Below, in pieces: positions 11,840-22,016 of a DNA stretch of 64,000 nucleotides. The position numbers and the translations under genes were made by a program. This DNA comes from Gnetum montanum (taxonomy: Eukaryota; Streptophyta; Gnetopsida; Gnetales; Gnetaceae), in the NCBI GenBank assembly GCA_015680685.1, contig MNCI01015561.1:732057-796056 (forward strand), written 5' to 3'. Each line of letters begins with the position of its first letter. Within the stretch, counting starts at the first letter, position 1. The notes under the pieces are model-generated. The model had not been told where the DNA came from. It made no database searches and worked only from the letters and a program-made list of their open reading frames with translations.

Positions 11840-14800
11840 TTATATTATGGAATCAAGTCCCATCCAAGCTACATGATCCTTAAATGACTTTGGTGGCATT
11901 CCTTTTGTCAAAGGATCAACTATCATTAATTTAGTGCTTATATGTGCAATGATCACTTTGTTTTCTTTAATGTGTTCCCTTATGGCTAAGTACTTTATGT
12001 TAATGTATTTACTTTGATTGCCACTCTTATTATTCTTAGCCATAAAGACAATAGCTGAATTATCACAAAAAATTCTTAATGGCCTAGATATAAAATCCAC
12101 AATTCTAAGCCCTATTATGAAACTCTTTAGCCATACACCATGTGAAGTAGCCTCAAAACAAGAAATGAACTTTGCCTCCATGTTGGAAATAGCAACCAAA
12201 TTTTTCTTTCTACTCTTCCAGGATATAGCTCCTCTAGCTAGCATAAAAACATAACTTAATGTGGATTTCCATGAATCAACACAACCAGCAAAGTCTGAAT
12301 CGGAGTAGCCAGTCACTTTCAAGGAGTCAGTTTGTTTATACATAAGCATGTAGCCTTTTGTACCTTAAAGGTACCTCATCACTTTCTTTGTAGCCCTCCA
12401 ATGATCAATACCTGGGTTACTCTAATATCTGCCCAACATTCCCATAGCAAATGCAATGTTAGGCCTTGTGCAAACTTGAGCATACATAAGGCTTCCAACA
12501 ATTGAAGCATATGGAATGTTGCTCATCTAACTCTTCTTTAAATCATTCCTAGGGCACTGGTTCAAATTGAACTTGTCACCCTTCACAATGGGTACTATAC
12601 TTGGTGAACAATCTTTCATTCAAAACCTCTCTAAAACTTTATTAATATAGGTTTCCTACGACAGTCCTAGAATACATCTAGATATGTCCCTATGGATCTA
12701 AATGCCAATGACATAAGATGCCTCATCTAGATCCTTCATCTCAAAATTCTTAAAGAGAAAATGTTTCACCTTGTATAGATACCCACTATTATTGGTTGCA
12801 AGAAGGATATCATCCACATATATAACAAGGAAACATCTTTTGCTCCCATTGACCGTTTGGTATATACATTGATCCACGATGTTTTCTTCAAAACCAAATG
12901 AGGTGATGATATCATGGGATTTTAATTACCATTGACAATAGGCCTATTTTAATCCATATATGGATTTCTTGAACTTGCATACCAATTGCTCACCATCACT
13001 AGAGGAAAATCCTTTAGGTTGTTTCATATAAACCTCTTCCTCTAGATCACCATTAAGGAATGTTGTTTTCACATCCATTTGATGTAATTCAAGATAAAAA
13101 TGGGCAACCAATGCTATGATAACATGAAGGGAGTCCTTCTTAGATATAGGAGAAAAGGTCTCCTTGTAATCTATTCCCTCTTTTTGAGTGAATCCTTTAG
13201 TGACAAGTTTAGCCTTATATATTTCAATGTTGCCCAATGAGTCTTTCTTCGTCTTGAAGACCCATTTGCATCCAATGGCTTTTACACCATTAGGAAACTT
13301 GACAAGATTCCAAACTCCATTAGATGACATAGGGTTCATTTAATCTTTCATGGCATCATACCACAAGTTAGATTCCTTATAACTCATGGCTTGTGAAAAT
13401 GTTTCGGGATCATTTTTGGCTCCTATGTTGTAGTCAGATTTCTGTAGATACACCATATAGTCACTAGGAATCATTGATTACCTTACTTTAGTAGATCTTC
13501 TTAATGTTTGTTCATCATTCTCTTGAGGATCATGATGTTCAACAAGTTTTGGTATTTGTTGTTCAATTGGATCTACTACTTCTTGATCAATAGTTTATGG
13601 AACTTCAATGATTGGTTGTTGTTCATTATGCATCTGTGCTCTAGGCATATTGTGCACAACAATAAGTCTATCATTTGAAATGGTGGGTTGAGCATCTATA
13701 TGATCTATCTCAGAAATAATGTTCCAAGATCAACTGCTCCTACTAATCAAGTCATTCTCAAGAAATTTAGCATTCCTTGATTTCACAAACCTAGTAGTAT
13801 GTGATGGATAATAAAATTTGTATCCCTTAGACTATTTGGCATATGCAACGAAATACCCACTTATGGTCCTTGGGTCTAGCTTCTTTTCTTGTGGACTATA
13901 GACTCTTACTTCAGACAGGCATCACCAAATGCATATATGTCACAAACTCTGTTTCCAACCTTTCCATAATTCAAATGGTGTCTTTGAGATAGCCTTGGTT
14001 GGAACTTGGTTTAATATATACATGGCTATCTTAAGAGGTTAAGTCCACAAAGACTTAGGAAGCTTGGAGCTGCTAAGCATACTTTGCACCATGTCCAATA
14101 ATGTTCAATTTCTTCTTTATGCCACACCATTCTAGTCTGGAGAACGAGGCATAGTGTACTGGGCAACAATCCCATACTTTTGAAGAAACTTAGCAAATGG
14201 ACCAAGTGCTTGTCCATCATCAGTATATCTACCATAGTATTCACCACCTCTATTAGATGTCACTATCTTTATTTGCTTATCGCATTATTTCTCTACTTTA
14301 GCTTTAAACACCTTAAAGGCATCTAAAGCTTCACTCTTGTTATGAAGTAGGTAGAGATACATATATCATGAATAATCATCAATATAAGGTAATGAAATAC
14401 TTTTGACCATACGCATCCATATCTGGACTACAAATATCTGTATGTATGATCTCTAATATGTCTGAACTCCTCTTGGCACCTTTCTTTAACATATTAGTTT
14501 GATTTCCCTTTATGCAGTTCACACAAGTGTCAAAGTCAGTAAAATCTAGAGTACTAAGTACTCCATCATTTACTAATCTCTTTATTCTCTTAATAGAGAT
14601 ATGTCCTAATCTACAATGCCACAACATGAAGAATTTGTCATTCATAACACATCTCTTAATGCCAGCATGAACATGCATAGAAGTATACGAAGTTTCATTT
14701 TGTAAATTAATTTTGAAAAGACCATCTATCAATGTACCATTTCCAATAAGTTCAGATCTATAATATAAATTGAATATAGTATCTAAAAAATTAAAGGAAA

Positions 14801-15328
14801 ATCCCAATGATACAAAGCCTTTAAACAAAAATTAAATTTCTTGAAAAACTAGGAATATAAAATGTCTTTTCCAACTCTAAAAAAAACCACTACTTAAAAC
14901 TAATTTGCATGTTCCAATTACCTCCACATGTGAGCGCATCTTATTGCTTCAATAGATGCATGACCCACTTTCCATTGGCTTCCTTAGGTTTTTCACCCCC
15001 TACAAGGAATTGGTAACATGGATCGTAGAACTAGAATCAATACACCATGTGTCATGGCCAACATCAACCATATTAGATTCAAAGCAAACAAGTGAGAGTT
15101 TAGTACCTTTTTTTTCAAGCCAATTCTGATATTTAGAACAATCCTTCTTTATGTGATCTTTTTTTTTGTAGAAAAAAACATCTAGATTCCTTCTTAATAT
15201 CAGCTTGTGTAGGCAAGTTGACCTTCCTTTTACCTTTGGCTTGTTCTTAATTCTTTCCTTGTGTAGCCAGATGCACATTCTCTTTTTTTTCCATAGCAAG
15301 TCTCCCCTCTTCTTGCACAAATGGTCAT
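11840..15328 (-). pseudogene. Ty1/copia pol (protease, integrase, RT, RNase H), broken
   Basis: From high to low coordinates the frames give a gag zinc-knuckle remnant (FFYKKKDHIKKDC, about 15140-15185) and a protease-like WCIDSSSTIHVTNSL where the active site should read DSGA/DSGC. Next is an integrase zinc-binding block with WHCRLGHIS and CVNCIKGNQ (14500-14650). An integrase core follows with MVWHKEEIEHYW from a shifted frame (14100-14140), then RT with NGVWNLV, GCKWVFKTKKDSLGNIE and MDVKTTFLNGDLEEEVYMKQP (12944-13339). The RT catalytic YVDDILLATN is still intact at about 12790-12820. RNase H has GYSDSDFAGC, SRKKNLVAISNMEAKF and IREHIKENKV (11840-12349). Several frameshifts and stops separate these blocks. 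The protein would have supplied copia enzymes in virus-like particles. Confidence 0.9.
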
Positions 15329-16369
15329 TGATGAGTGGCGAGGTACCCCTACACTCAACCATACGAAATGAGCGTCGCACGCACGATCCGGTCGAACTCC
15401 GCAGATGGACTAGTGTGGCACCTAGATAGTTAGCCTTAGGTCGCAGTTCGCTGTCTTCCCACCTAGACTAGTTTTGCATATGTCACGTATGGTTTAGTCT
15501 AGATGAGGTGTATGATGTGTTCCTAATTCTAATGCTACTCCTGATGGCAGTGGAAAATAATATTTAACTAAATCTAAGCTAAGAGGAAAAGGGTAAGAAA
15601 ATCTAATCTAGCCTAAGTGCGACGAGCAACCGATTCCTTGATCAACCGTACACATCTTGGACTTCGTGCACGACTGCCACTGGGACTACCAAGCATAGGC
15701 CTAGGTACGCCACTGGGATTACCAAGCGCAGACCCCAAATACGCCACTGGGTTACCAAGCGTAGATCCCCCTAGCTACACCACTGGGCTACCAAGCAGTC
15801 ACACTTAAATGCTCGTAATCAAGTCGTACTCGTTCCGCTTCTAGGAGTTTAAGGGTGAGAGACTAATCGCGATGAGCAACCGATTCCTTAACTAGCCGTA
15901 CACATCCGTAGATGCTCGTAGTTAAGTCGTACTCACACTGCGCTATGAAAGCAATAAATAACATTAAATAAATAACAAATAAATAAACTAAGTGAATGCT
16001 ACAATGATGAAGTAATCTCGATCTTTATTGCCAGTCATGTGTGTGTCCAAGTACGGCACACTCGAATAAAGACACCGTACAATTACATTCACCACATTGC
16101 GGGCAGACACGAGAAAAAATCTAACTCTGGAGGGATCAAACTGCCAGAGCTTCGCTACTCTAAAACTGGGATGAAAATGAGGGAGAGCCGCCTCTTATTT
16201 ATAGAAATTGCGGCTGACTGTGATATCGCATACGCGATATCGCGGCCCATGATATATTGCATATGATATATCGCATACGCGATATCGCGGCCCATGATAT
16301 ATCGTGGGTGCCTTATCATGGGTGCCTTAACACGATTGTCAGCAATATGAGCAATTTCATGTCTCATCA
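15329..16369 (-). mobile_element. Solo LTR of the TR-GAG/Athila-like family, inserted in copia gag
   Basis: The 1,041-bp segment begins TGATGAGTGGCGAGG and ends GTCTCATCA. It is nearly identical to the LTRs at 51489-52559 and 57658-58729, in the same orientation. It is flanked by a perfect 5-bp target duplication GTCAT (15324-15328 and 16370-16374). No internal retrotransposon sequence is present, so it is a solo LTR left by LTR-LTR recombination. Copia gag coding sequence resumes on both sides. It contains the family's U5 minisatellite (four ~34-bp units around 15677-15797), a TATA box on the minus strand near 16200 and GATATCGC-type palindromic motifs at 16220-16290. Confidence 0.95.
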
Positions 16370-16952
16370 GTCATTAGTTCATTGATTAACCATTTGTCCT
16401 TATGTGTGTTATAAGAAATCTTAAAGGGTTCGTACTATAGTGGAAGCATGTTTAAGATGTAGTGCACAAGAAAAGATTATGACATCTCAACCTCAAGTGT
16501 TTTGAGTTGAGCTGTTATATCCCTCATTTGCATGATGTGCTCATGCCACCATGAGTTTCAGTGAGCTTCATGGATGAGAACTTCATTATCAAGGTGTTGG
16601 CTAACGCCTTGTCTAATGACTCAAATAGTTCATCAATGGCCTTTAAAAAAGCACGCACATTGTTATACTATTCTAGTGAACCACACATACCAGTGGAGAT
16701 CTTGGTTTTTATGAACATGACACAGAGACGATTAGATTGCTCTCATTTTTCATAATTACCAATATCATTTAGATGGCTGATTGCTATAATGGTAGGTGGT
16801 TCATCCTTCCAGATAGCATAATTAATGTCCATCCAACCTAAATAAAGAAGAATTTTCTCCTTCCACACCTTATAATTATCACCCTTTAATTCAGGAATGT
16901 CAGATTTAAAATTAGAGTAGCTTATAGGTTGTACAATTGCATAATTAAACAT
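16370..16952 (-). pseudogene. Ty1/copia gag, 5' part
   Basis: The frame opens with ATG at 16952 and reads LKGDNYKVWKEKILLYLGWMD, the conserved N-terminal core of copia Gag (the tryptophan-containing 'nYxxWk' block). Downstream, stops interrupt a recognisable Gag body (blocks ending near 16560 and 16400). The frame is then cut at 16369 by the solo LTR, and the remaining Gag, with its basic tail and zinc-knuckle remnant, continues at 15328. Gag would form the virus-like particle. The gene is dead from stop codons as well as from the insertion. Confidence 0.8.
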
Positions 16953-18018
16953 GCTTATGTCATTAAATTTGAGGTTAAAATGCCATAAGACATGTTTATC
17001 AATGTAAAATATGAAAAATATGAATCAAATGACATAAAATTGCATGTGGGCTAAATTTTAATTCAAACATATTAATATATCCTTACGATGAAATTATTAA
17101 ATTATATTCCTTTTCTTAATCCTTGTGGACAAATTAAGAAAAATAATTTAACATATCATTCTAATTAATCATATTAAATATAATAAAAATTTTTGTGGGA
17201 TAAAATTTATCATATTACATATGATTAACCACAATTTTTTAATATTGTCTTCCATATGTGATCCAAAAGCTCTTAGTACATAATTTTGCATAATTAAAGA
17301 TGATATGGCTACTCTCTAATTATATAAAATTATATAAATCACTAGTTATAATGATGCATATTTTACAAAATATGTATAAAATATTGATAAATTACCAAAT
17401 TTAACATGGTATAAACATAATTTTATTAAAAATGCATATAACCAACTCGCTTAGGACATTAGCAAAGTTATCCTTTTTACTTCTAATACTTTATAGCCAT
17501 AATATCTTTGGACTGGTGGGAAAAGGAAACACCGGTTTAAAACCTGCTTTTTTAAAAAATAAAAATAAAAATAAAAACACTGATGGTCATAGATTAATAC
17601 ATGTTACATAGTCACACAATGATTTTCCATGACCATTATGTATATTTTTATGGTTAAGTCATAAAACATAATCCACATATTTTTAAGTACCCAAATTGAC
17701 AATAAAATATCCTTCATTGACTCATTGAAACATGATGGTCATGACTGAATTCTTAAAATTATGGGCAAAACAAACTTGCTGTATCTTGTGGAGTAACCAT
17801 AGTAATCTTGATGGTTTTAATAACTTAGTAAACCAGGCAATGGGCATAGTAACATAGCCCATTTAATATTAAACACCTCATGGGCAACATAACATACTTG
17901 AATATCCCATGCGCTACTAAATCCAGAATTCAATTTAATTCAAACTCAACAACTGGAGTCCAGAGTCAATACAGAAAATTGCATCATCCTCAAAATGCAT
18001 CAAGACAAAGATTTAGAA
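16953..18018 (-). other. Copia 5' leader, non-coding
   Basis: This very AT-rich kilobase lies between the primer-binding site and the gag start, where a copia leader is expected. It is long for a copia leader, so it may contain extra DNA, but no insert boundary is visible. A chance frame at 17880-18116 runs the wrong way. Confidence 0.5.
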
Positions 18019-18030
18019 GCTCCGATACCA
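18019..18030 (-). other. Primer-binding site, initiator-Met tRNA
   Basis: On the minus strand the sequence next to the 5' LTR reads TGGTATCGGAGC. It differs by one base from TGGTATCAGAGC, the complement of the plant initiator-Met tRNA 3' end that primes most copia elements. Confidence 0.85.
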
Positions 18031-18032
18031 AA

Positions 18033-18406
18033 TCTACAAAAATAACTATGCAGAAAAAGTGGATTGCACAAGTAATTAAAGTACAGAAGCAAATGGAACT
18101 GACCTCCACCCATTGATGTCTTCAATTAATCTTATTTAGATTCTTCTTTTACACAGGCACTTTGCAATGATGATGTATGCAACCTCCAAGTGTATGTAAA
18201 AGGGATTTTAACTGCAATTTTGCTGTGATTCATGGTACTTTTTTCTCCCATTAAAAATGAATTTATAGGCCACCAAATCAGTTACCATGAGAAAAATTTT
18301 GAAAAATAAAAAACCCAAAACCCCATTTGGATGTGGACGCCACCCCAAAGCCAATGCAAAAACGCGTTGATATGGAGGCCACGTCAACGCGTAAACGCGT
18401 GTTACA
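18033..18406 (-). repeat. 5' LTR of the copia element
   Basis: It is homologous to 11147-11550. Its outer end, read on the minus strand, starts TGTAACACGCG; the inner end lies next to the primer-binding site. It keeps a CpG-rich block near 18340-18400 (AACGCGTT, ACGTCAACGCG) that is mutated to TpG in the other LTR. Confidence 0.85.
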
Positions 18407-18417
18407 GAGAATATGAA

Positions 18418-18480
18418 CGTTTTCTGCGACTAAAAGCATGACTCAATCTTAATATTATTGAAGTGGAATAAGAATGAGAA
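18418..18480 (+). repeat. Right copy of the ~60-bp direct repeat flanking the copia element
   Basis: It matches 11093-11150 (ACTAAAAGCATGACTCAATC, then ATTATTGAAGTGGAATAAGAATGAG). It is itself bracketed by GAGAATATGAAC at 18407-18418 and 18476-18487. See the matching finding. Confidence 0.75.
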
Positions 18481-19203
18481 TATGAACCCCACCCATTTTG
18501 CATGAACCCGCAGACCAAGAAGGACTGCTAAAAACATGCGGGTCGTTTTATATTACTATCTGGTGCATCAATCACTCAGGCCGTTCTATGTAATTATTTG
18601 GTGCATCTTTGACTGAATTCACACACTTTTCTAGTGGCAGCCATGTCACCATAGTAAATTTGTCTGAGTCTCTTCCCTCGCATAGGTCCCAATAATGCAG
18701 ACCAAAGCCGCAGCGGCCACCACAGATTATTCCAAATTTTCCATGCAAGGATAAGGTTCCTTCTTGGTCTGTTTGTCAGGATGCTTCTTCCATGACAAAA
18801 ATGTGAATATGCCGCTCCACTGCCACACGAATCTAAATCAGCTCAAGAACCGGTACATGGCCTGCTCATCACCTCAAAATTGTGTGTAAAATCAATGGAA
18901 TCCACTTTGGACTGCGTTGGATTATTTTTTGGTGATGGTCGACCTTTTCAGGGGGTGATATGATGTTACGCGGAGAATCAACCCGAAGGATTTTAATTCT
19001 GTGCTTTGTTTCTTTCACTGATATCTGGTTCCTCCTGCCTTGATTTCACATGCTTTTGTGGCCTATATAAACCAAGCTGCTGGGTTTGCAAATATATGCA
19101 TTGCAAAATAGAAAAATGACATAGTATACAGAGAAGGTTCAAGGCATGTATGGAAGAGATAGCATTTTCGAGCCAAGGATGACTTGCCCGCATCATCTAA
19201 GAT
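18481..19203 (+). promoter_or_regulatory. GC-richer, promoter-like upstream region with TATA box
   Basis: Base composition changes sharply here from the AT-rich retroelement debris to mixed sequence with many CpGs. A good plant TATA box, CCTATATAAACC (TATATAAA at 19064-19071), lies 133 bases ahead of the ATG at 19204. That leaves room for a transcript start near 19095-19105 and a leader of about 100 bases. No retroelement motif was found in this segment. It is the best candidate host promoter in the window. The minus-strand frame at 18993-19196 is probably a shadow. Confidence 0.45.
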
Positions 19204-20012
19204 ATGAAGGTTGCTGAGCTTCTCGTTTCCTTGCTCCATTTTCTTATGTTTGTGGGGAGTCTTCCTTGGCCCGGCAATGCTTTCTGCTTCACAAGTATAT
19301 CATATCTCCACACCGCAGATGGAACTTCTGGTCGCATCTTGGGTAAAAATCTCTACTTCCAAGCTCATTGTTTGTTAATGTTATGCCTTGTTAAATATAG
19401 CATCGTATATGTATGAAGAGGATTTGTAAAAATAAAACAACATGATAAAAGTGTAGTTCTAGTTTTACAGTTTTTAGTAGCTTAGGGGCTGTATGCCGAA
19501 GACGGTAATTGTGTAAATTGCATCTTTCTCCATGTGAATTTTCTGTGATCTAAAAGCTGCACAATTAAAAAAGCTCTTTCCTTTAATTCCATGGGTGCAT
19601 GGCATCACTTTTAACCAGGATACGAGGTAAAAGACATCAAAAAACTTGCTCGGAAGAAGCAGCGCATTTTTTATAACGTGACATGGTTAGAATTTTTTCA
19701 TGTACGTTTTAAATACACGTGTCCGAAGATCTAGAGTATTTTGGTAACGTTATATGGGAAGGATTTTATAACGTAAACATGAAGAAACAACGGAAGTTTT
19801 AAATACACGTGTCGGCACCTGGTATCCACCATGAAATGAAAACAAGGAGAAAGTAAACAATAGTAATAGTTTGGTTGATAAACACGAGGGTTACATCATA
19901 TTGATTATAAACATTAGGGTTGAAGGGTAATAGTTTTGTTTCAGGTATTCAGGACGCGTCTCTACGCAGGTATGGACATGCAGAGGATAACTTTAAAGAT
20001 AGGTTAAGTTAG
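19204..20012 (+). CDS. Candidate two-exon gene for a small secreted protein (68 aa), family unknown
   Basis: Exon 1 (19204-19342) encodes a signal-peptide-like N-terminus. MKVAELLVSLLHFLMFVGSL is hydrophobic, and cleavage is plausible after GNA (residues 24-26), followed by a mature part with one Cys and ending TSGRIL. A donor G|GTAAAA lies at 19343. A pyrimidine-rich acceptor TTTTGTTTCAG ends at 19944 and joins in phase to a short second exon (19945-20012) encoding QDASLRRYGHAEDNFKDRLS and a stop. The dibasic RR followed by a hydrophilic C-terminus would suit a processed peptide, but no known plant peptide family is recognised. The splice choice is inference. Unspliced, the frame runs to 70 codons, and the second exon could instead end at the donor-like GCAG|GTATGG near 19969. 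A TATA box lies upstream at 19064. Confidence 0.35.
19697..19815 (+). promoter_or_regulatory. Duplicated G-box/ABRE-like block (ACACGTGTC twice)
   Basis: A block containing TTTTAAATACACGTGTC occurs twice, with ACACGTGTC at 19715-19723 and 19805-19813. ACGTG cores are bound by plant bZIP/bHLH factors, and ACACGTGTC is a classic abscisic-acid response form. Both copies lie inside the proposed intron of the preceding gene. They would fit an intronic enhancer, or an upstream promoter if the real gene starts further right. Confidence 0.5.
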
Positions 20013-20099
20013 ATTTGCATACGACCAAAGAAATATTCTTCTTTTCTGAGTAAGTTTTTATACTCGTTAGGGAGACAAGCATTCCTGAAGCTCATCATC

Positions 20100-20467
20100 A
20101 TGGGCCATAGGAAACGTTCTTCCTCCCCTTTTGAGTCACATCATAATCCTCACCTGAAATTCGATGGTAAGGAAATATTAGCTTCCAATCTAAAAGCAAA
20201 GGTCACCTGTTTTTGTTTTCAATGTGCAGCTACAAAGCTCAGGGGCGGATAAAGTTTTACCACCTTAAATCTCATTGTCACCTTACCCTGAAATTTCATG
20301 GTGCGGAGACATTATCATCCTATTTTTCCTGTATCCACACCTTTCTCATTAACTCATTAACTTATGGAGTGAGATATGAGGCCGGTATAAAATTTCTTTT
20401 ACACCACCCAACTAAAAGCTTGATTTATTTAGGATTTTATGTGTTGCCAGATTTCATAAAAAGTTGA
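20100..20467 (+). other. Possible exon remnants with an internal duplication
   Basis: An open frame from ATG 20100 includes HHNPHLKFDG, with a donor-like GATG|GTAAGG at about 20163. An acceptor-like TTTTCAATGTGCAG ends near 20229, followed by a second open stretch containing SHCHLTLKFHG. The two segments also resemble each other as DNA (CCTGAAATT..ATGGT..GGA blocks at about 20143 and 20287). This could be a pair of small exons or just a diverged tandem duplication. No family is recognised. Confidence 0.2.
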
Positions 20468-20934
20468 GAGCACAATTTGGGAACTAAGAGGATGGTTAGA
20501 TAGGATTTTGAAAATGGGGTCTGCTGTAAGAGGGAATGCATATTCAAATTATATCTATATAAGGCTTGAGACCTACTTGTGAATCAAACTTATATATTTA
20601 AAAAATATTAAAGTTATGTTAAAATTTATAAAAATGCTATAATACCAAAATTAACTATACTTATTAGAAGATAGCCGTTATAATATTTAAATAATTCAAA
20701 ATAATTTCACCATCGCTACACCTAAGCTGTGAAAATAAGCTATATAGAAAATAACAAAATAACCATATTAAAGCTATGTCAAAAATGCAACCAAAGACAA
20801 TTTAAAAAAAATTAAAATCTATAGGAGGTTTCTAATTATGCTAGATTCATCATCAATTCTAATTGATTCATCAAGGCTTAGATACAAAATAAATAAGATT
20901 ATAGCCTAGTAGAGATGTAGCAGGTAATGGTTAG

Positions 20935-22011
20935 TGATGAGACGCAATTCGCATGAACCGCGATATCGCGTCGTCCCCTGCGATGTCGCGTACGCGATAT
21001 CGCGGTCCGCCGCCATATCTATAAATAAGAGGCAGCTCTCCCTTGTTTCTTCATCTTGAGTTAGAAGTAGAAAAACTCTGGCAGTTTGATCACTCCAGAG
21101 ATAGAATATTTTCCATGTGCCCGCAATAGGAGTCCTAAAGTGAACGGATCTTTATTTAAGCAACATTGTACTTGAACACAAGTTGTGTACGACAATAAAG
21201 ACGATCTTCTTGGATAAACCTTGTAGTGCATAGAATAGGATTCTATTTATTGTTTTCTCTCTCACCCTTAAACTCCTAGAATGCGAAATGAGTACGACTT
21301 GATTACGAGCATCTAAGGATGTGTATAGATAGTCAAGGAATCAGCTACTCATCGCATGCGGTATGAGTACGACTTGATTACAAGCATCTAGTGTGACTAC
21401 TTGGTAAACCCAGTGGCGTATCCAGGATCTACGTTTGGTAATCCCAGTGGTAGTCCCAGATGTGTACGGTTGTAGTTAGTCAAGGAATCGGCTGCTGATC
21501 GCACTTAGGCTAGATAGATTCTCTCAACCCTTTCCTCCTAGTTAAGTGCCTTAGTACGACCACTTCAAGCAAGTGCGTTACGTGCGGTGATCCCAACAAC
21601 GATTAGCGTTTGGTAGCCGTGGTTGCATCGATTCAGGGTGTGTATGGTAAGTGGGAACGGATGCTGACGCTAGGTAATTTAGACTTAGTCATTAGTTAGA
21701 GTTAGTTAGTTTCTCAACCCTTCACCTCGATAGCATAGGAGAAAAACATAAAAGATATAAAAATCATATACCTCGAACTTAACCATACACCGTGACAACC
21801 ACAAGTAAGTCTGGGAAGACAACGAATGATATACCTCAGACTTACTTAACCATACACCATGACAACCACAAGTAAGTCTAGGAAGACAACGAATGATTAA
21901 CCCCAAGTGTTCCATGGGGCGTGTAGACACTTAGTTTGCGGAGTTTGACCGGATCGCACGTGCTACGCTCGTTTCGTATGGTTGAGTGTAGGGGTACCTC
22001 GCCACTCATCG
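20935..22011 (+). mobile_element. Solo LTR of the TR-GAG/Athila-like family, plus orientation
   Basis: The 1,077-bp segment starts TGATGAGACGC and ends CGCCACTCATCG. It is the reverse-complement relative of the LTRs at 15329, 51489 and 57658. A perfect 5-bp target duplication GTTAG flanks it (20930-20934 and 22012-22016); the last LTR base is mutated from A to G. Inside are the near-perfect palindrome (20980-21003), a TATA box TATAAATA (21020-21027), a polyadenylation signal AATAAA (21194-21199) and a degenerate, rearranged version of the U5 minisatellite (about 21390-21450). It is more diverged than the other copies. No internal sequence is present. Confidence 0.92.
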
Positions 22012-22016
22012 GTTAG

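Larger units (their letters stand above)
11147..18406 (-). mobile_element. Ty1/copia retrotransposon, near full-length but inactive
   Basis: Reading on the minus strand the element is complete in layout: 5' LTR (18033-18406), primer-binding site matching initiator-Met tRNA (18019-18030), leader, gag (start at 16952), protease, integrase, reverse transcriptase and RNase H (down to 11840), polypurine tract (11551-11570) and 3' LTR (11147-11550). The pol order protease-integrase-RT-RNase H is diagnostic of Ty1/copia. All domains carry stops or frameshifts. The two LTRs are clearly homologous but well diverged, so the insertion is old. Gag is split by a younger solo LTR of another family (15329-16369). 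Without that insert the element is about 6.2 kb. Confidence 0.9.

Noticed and set aside
12018-12254. 78-codon plus-strand frame
   Set aside because: It is antisense to copia RNase H.
15617-15808. 63-codon frame identical in three LTR copies (also 51776-51967 and 57946-58137)
   Set aside because: It starts with GTG, not ATG, lies antisense in LTR U5 and simply translates the four-unit ~34-bp minisatellite; identity reflects LTR identity, not coding selection.
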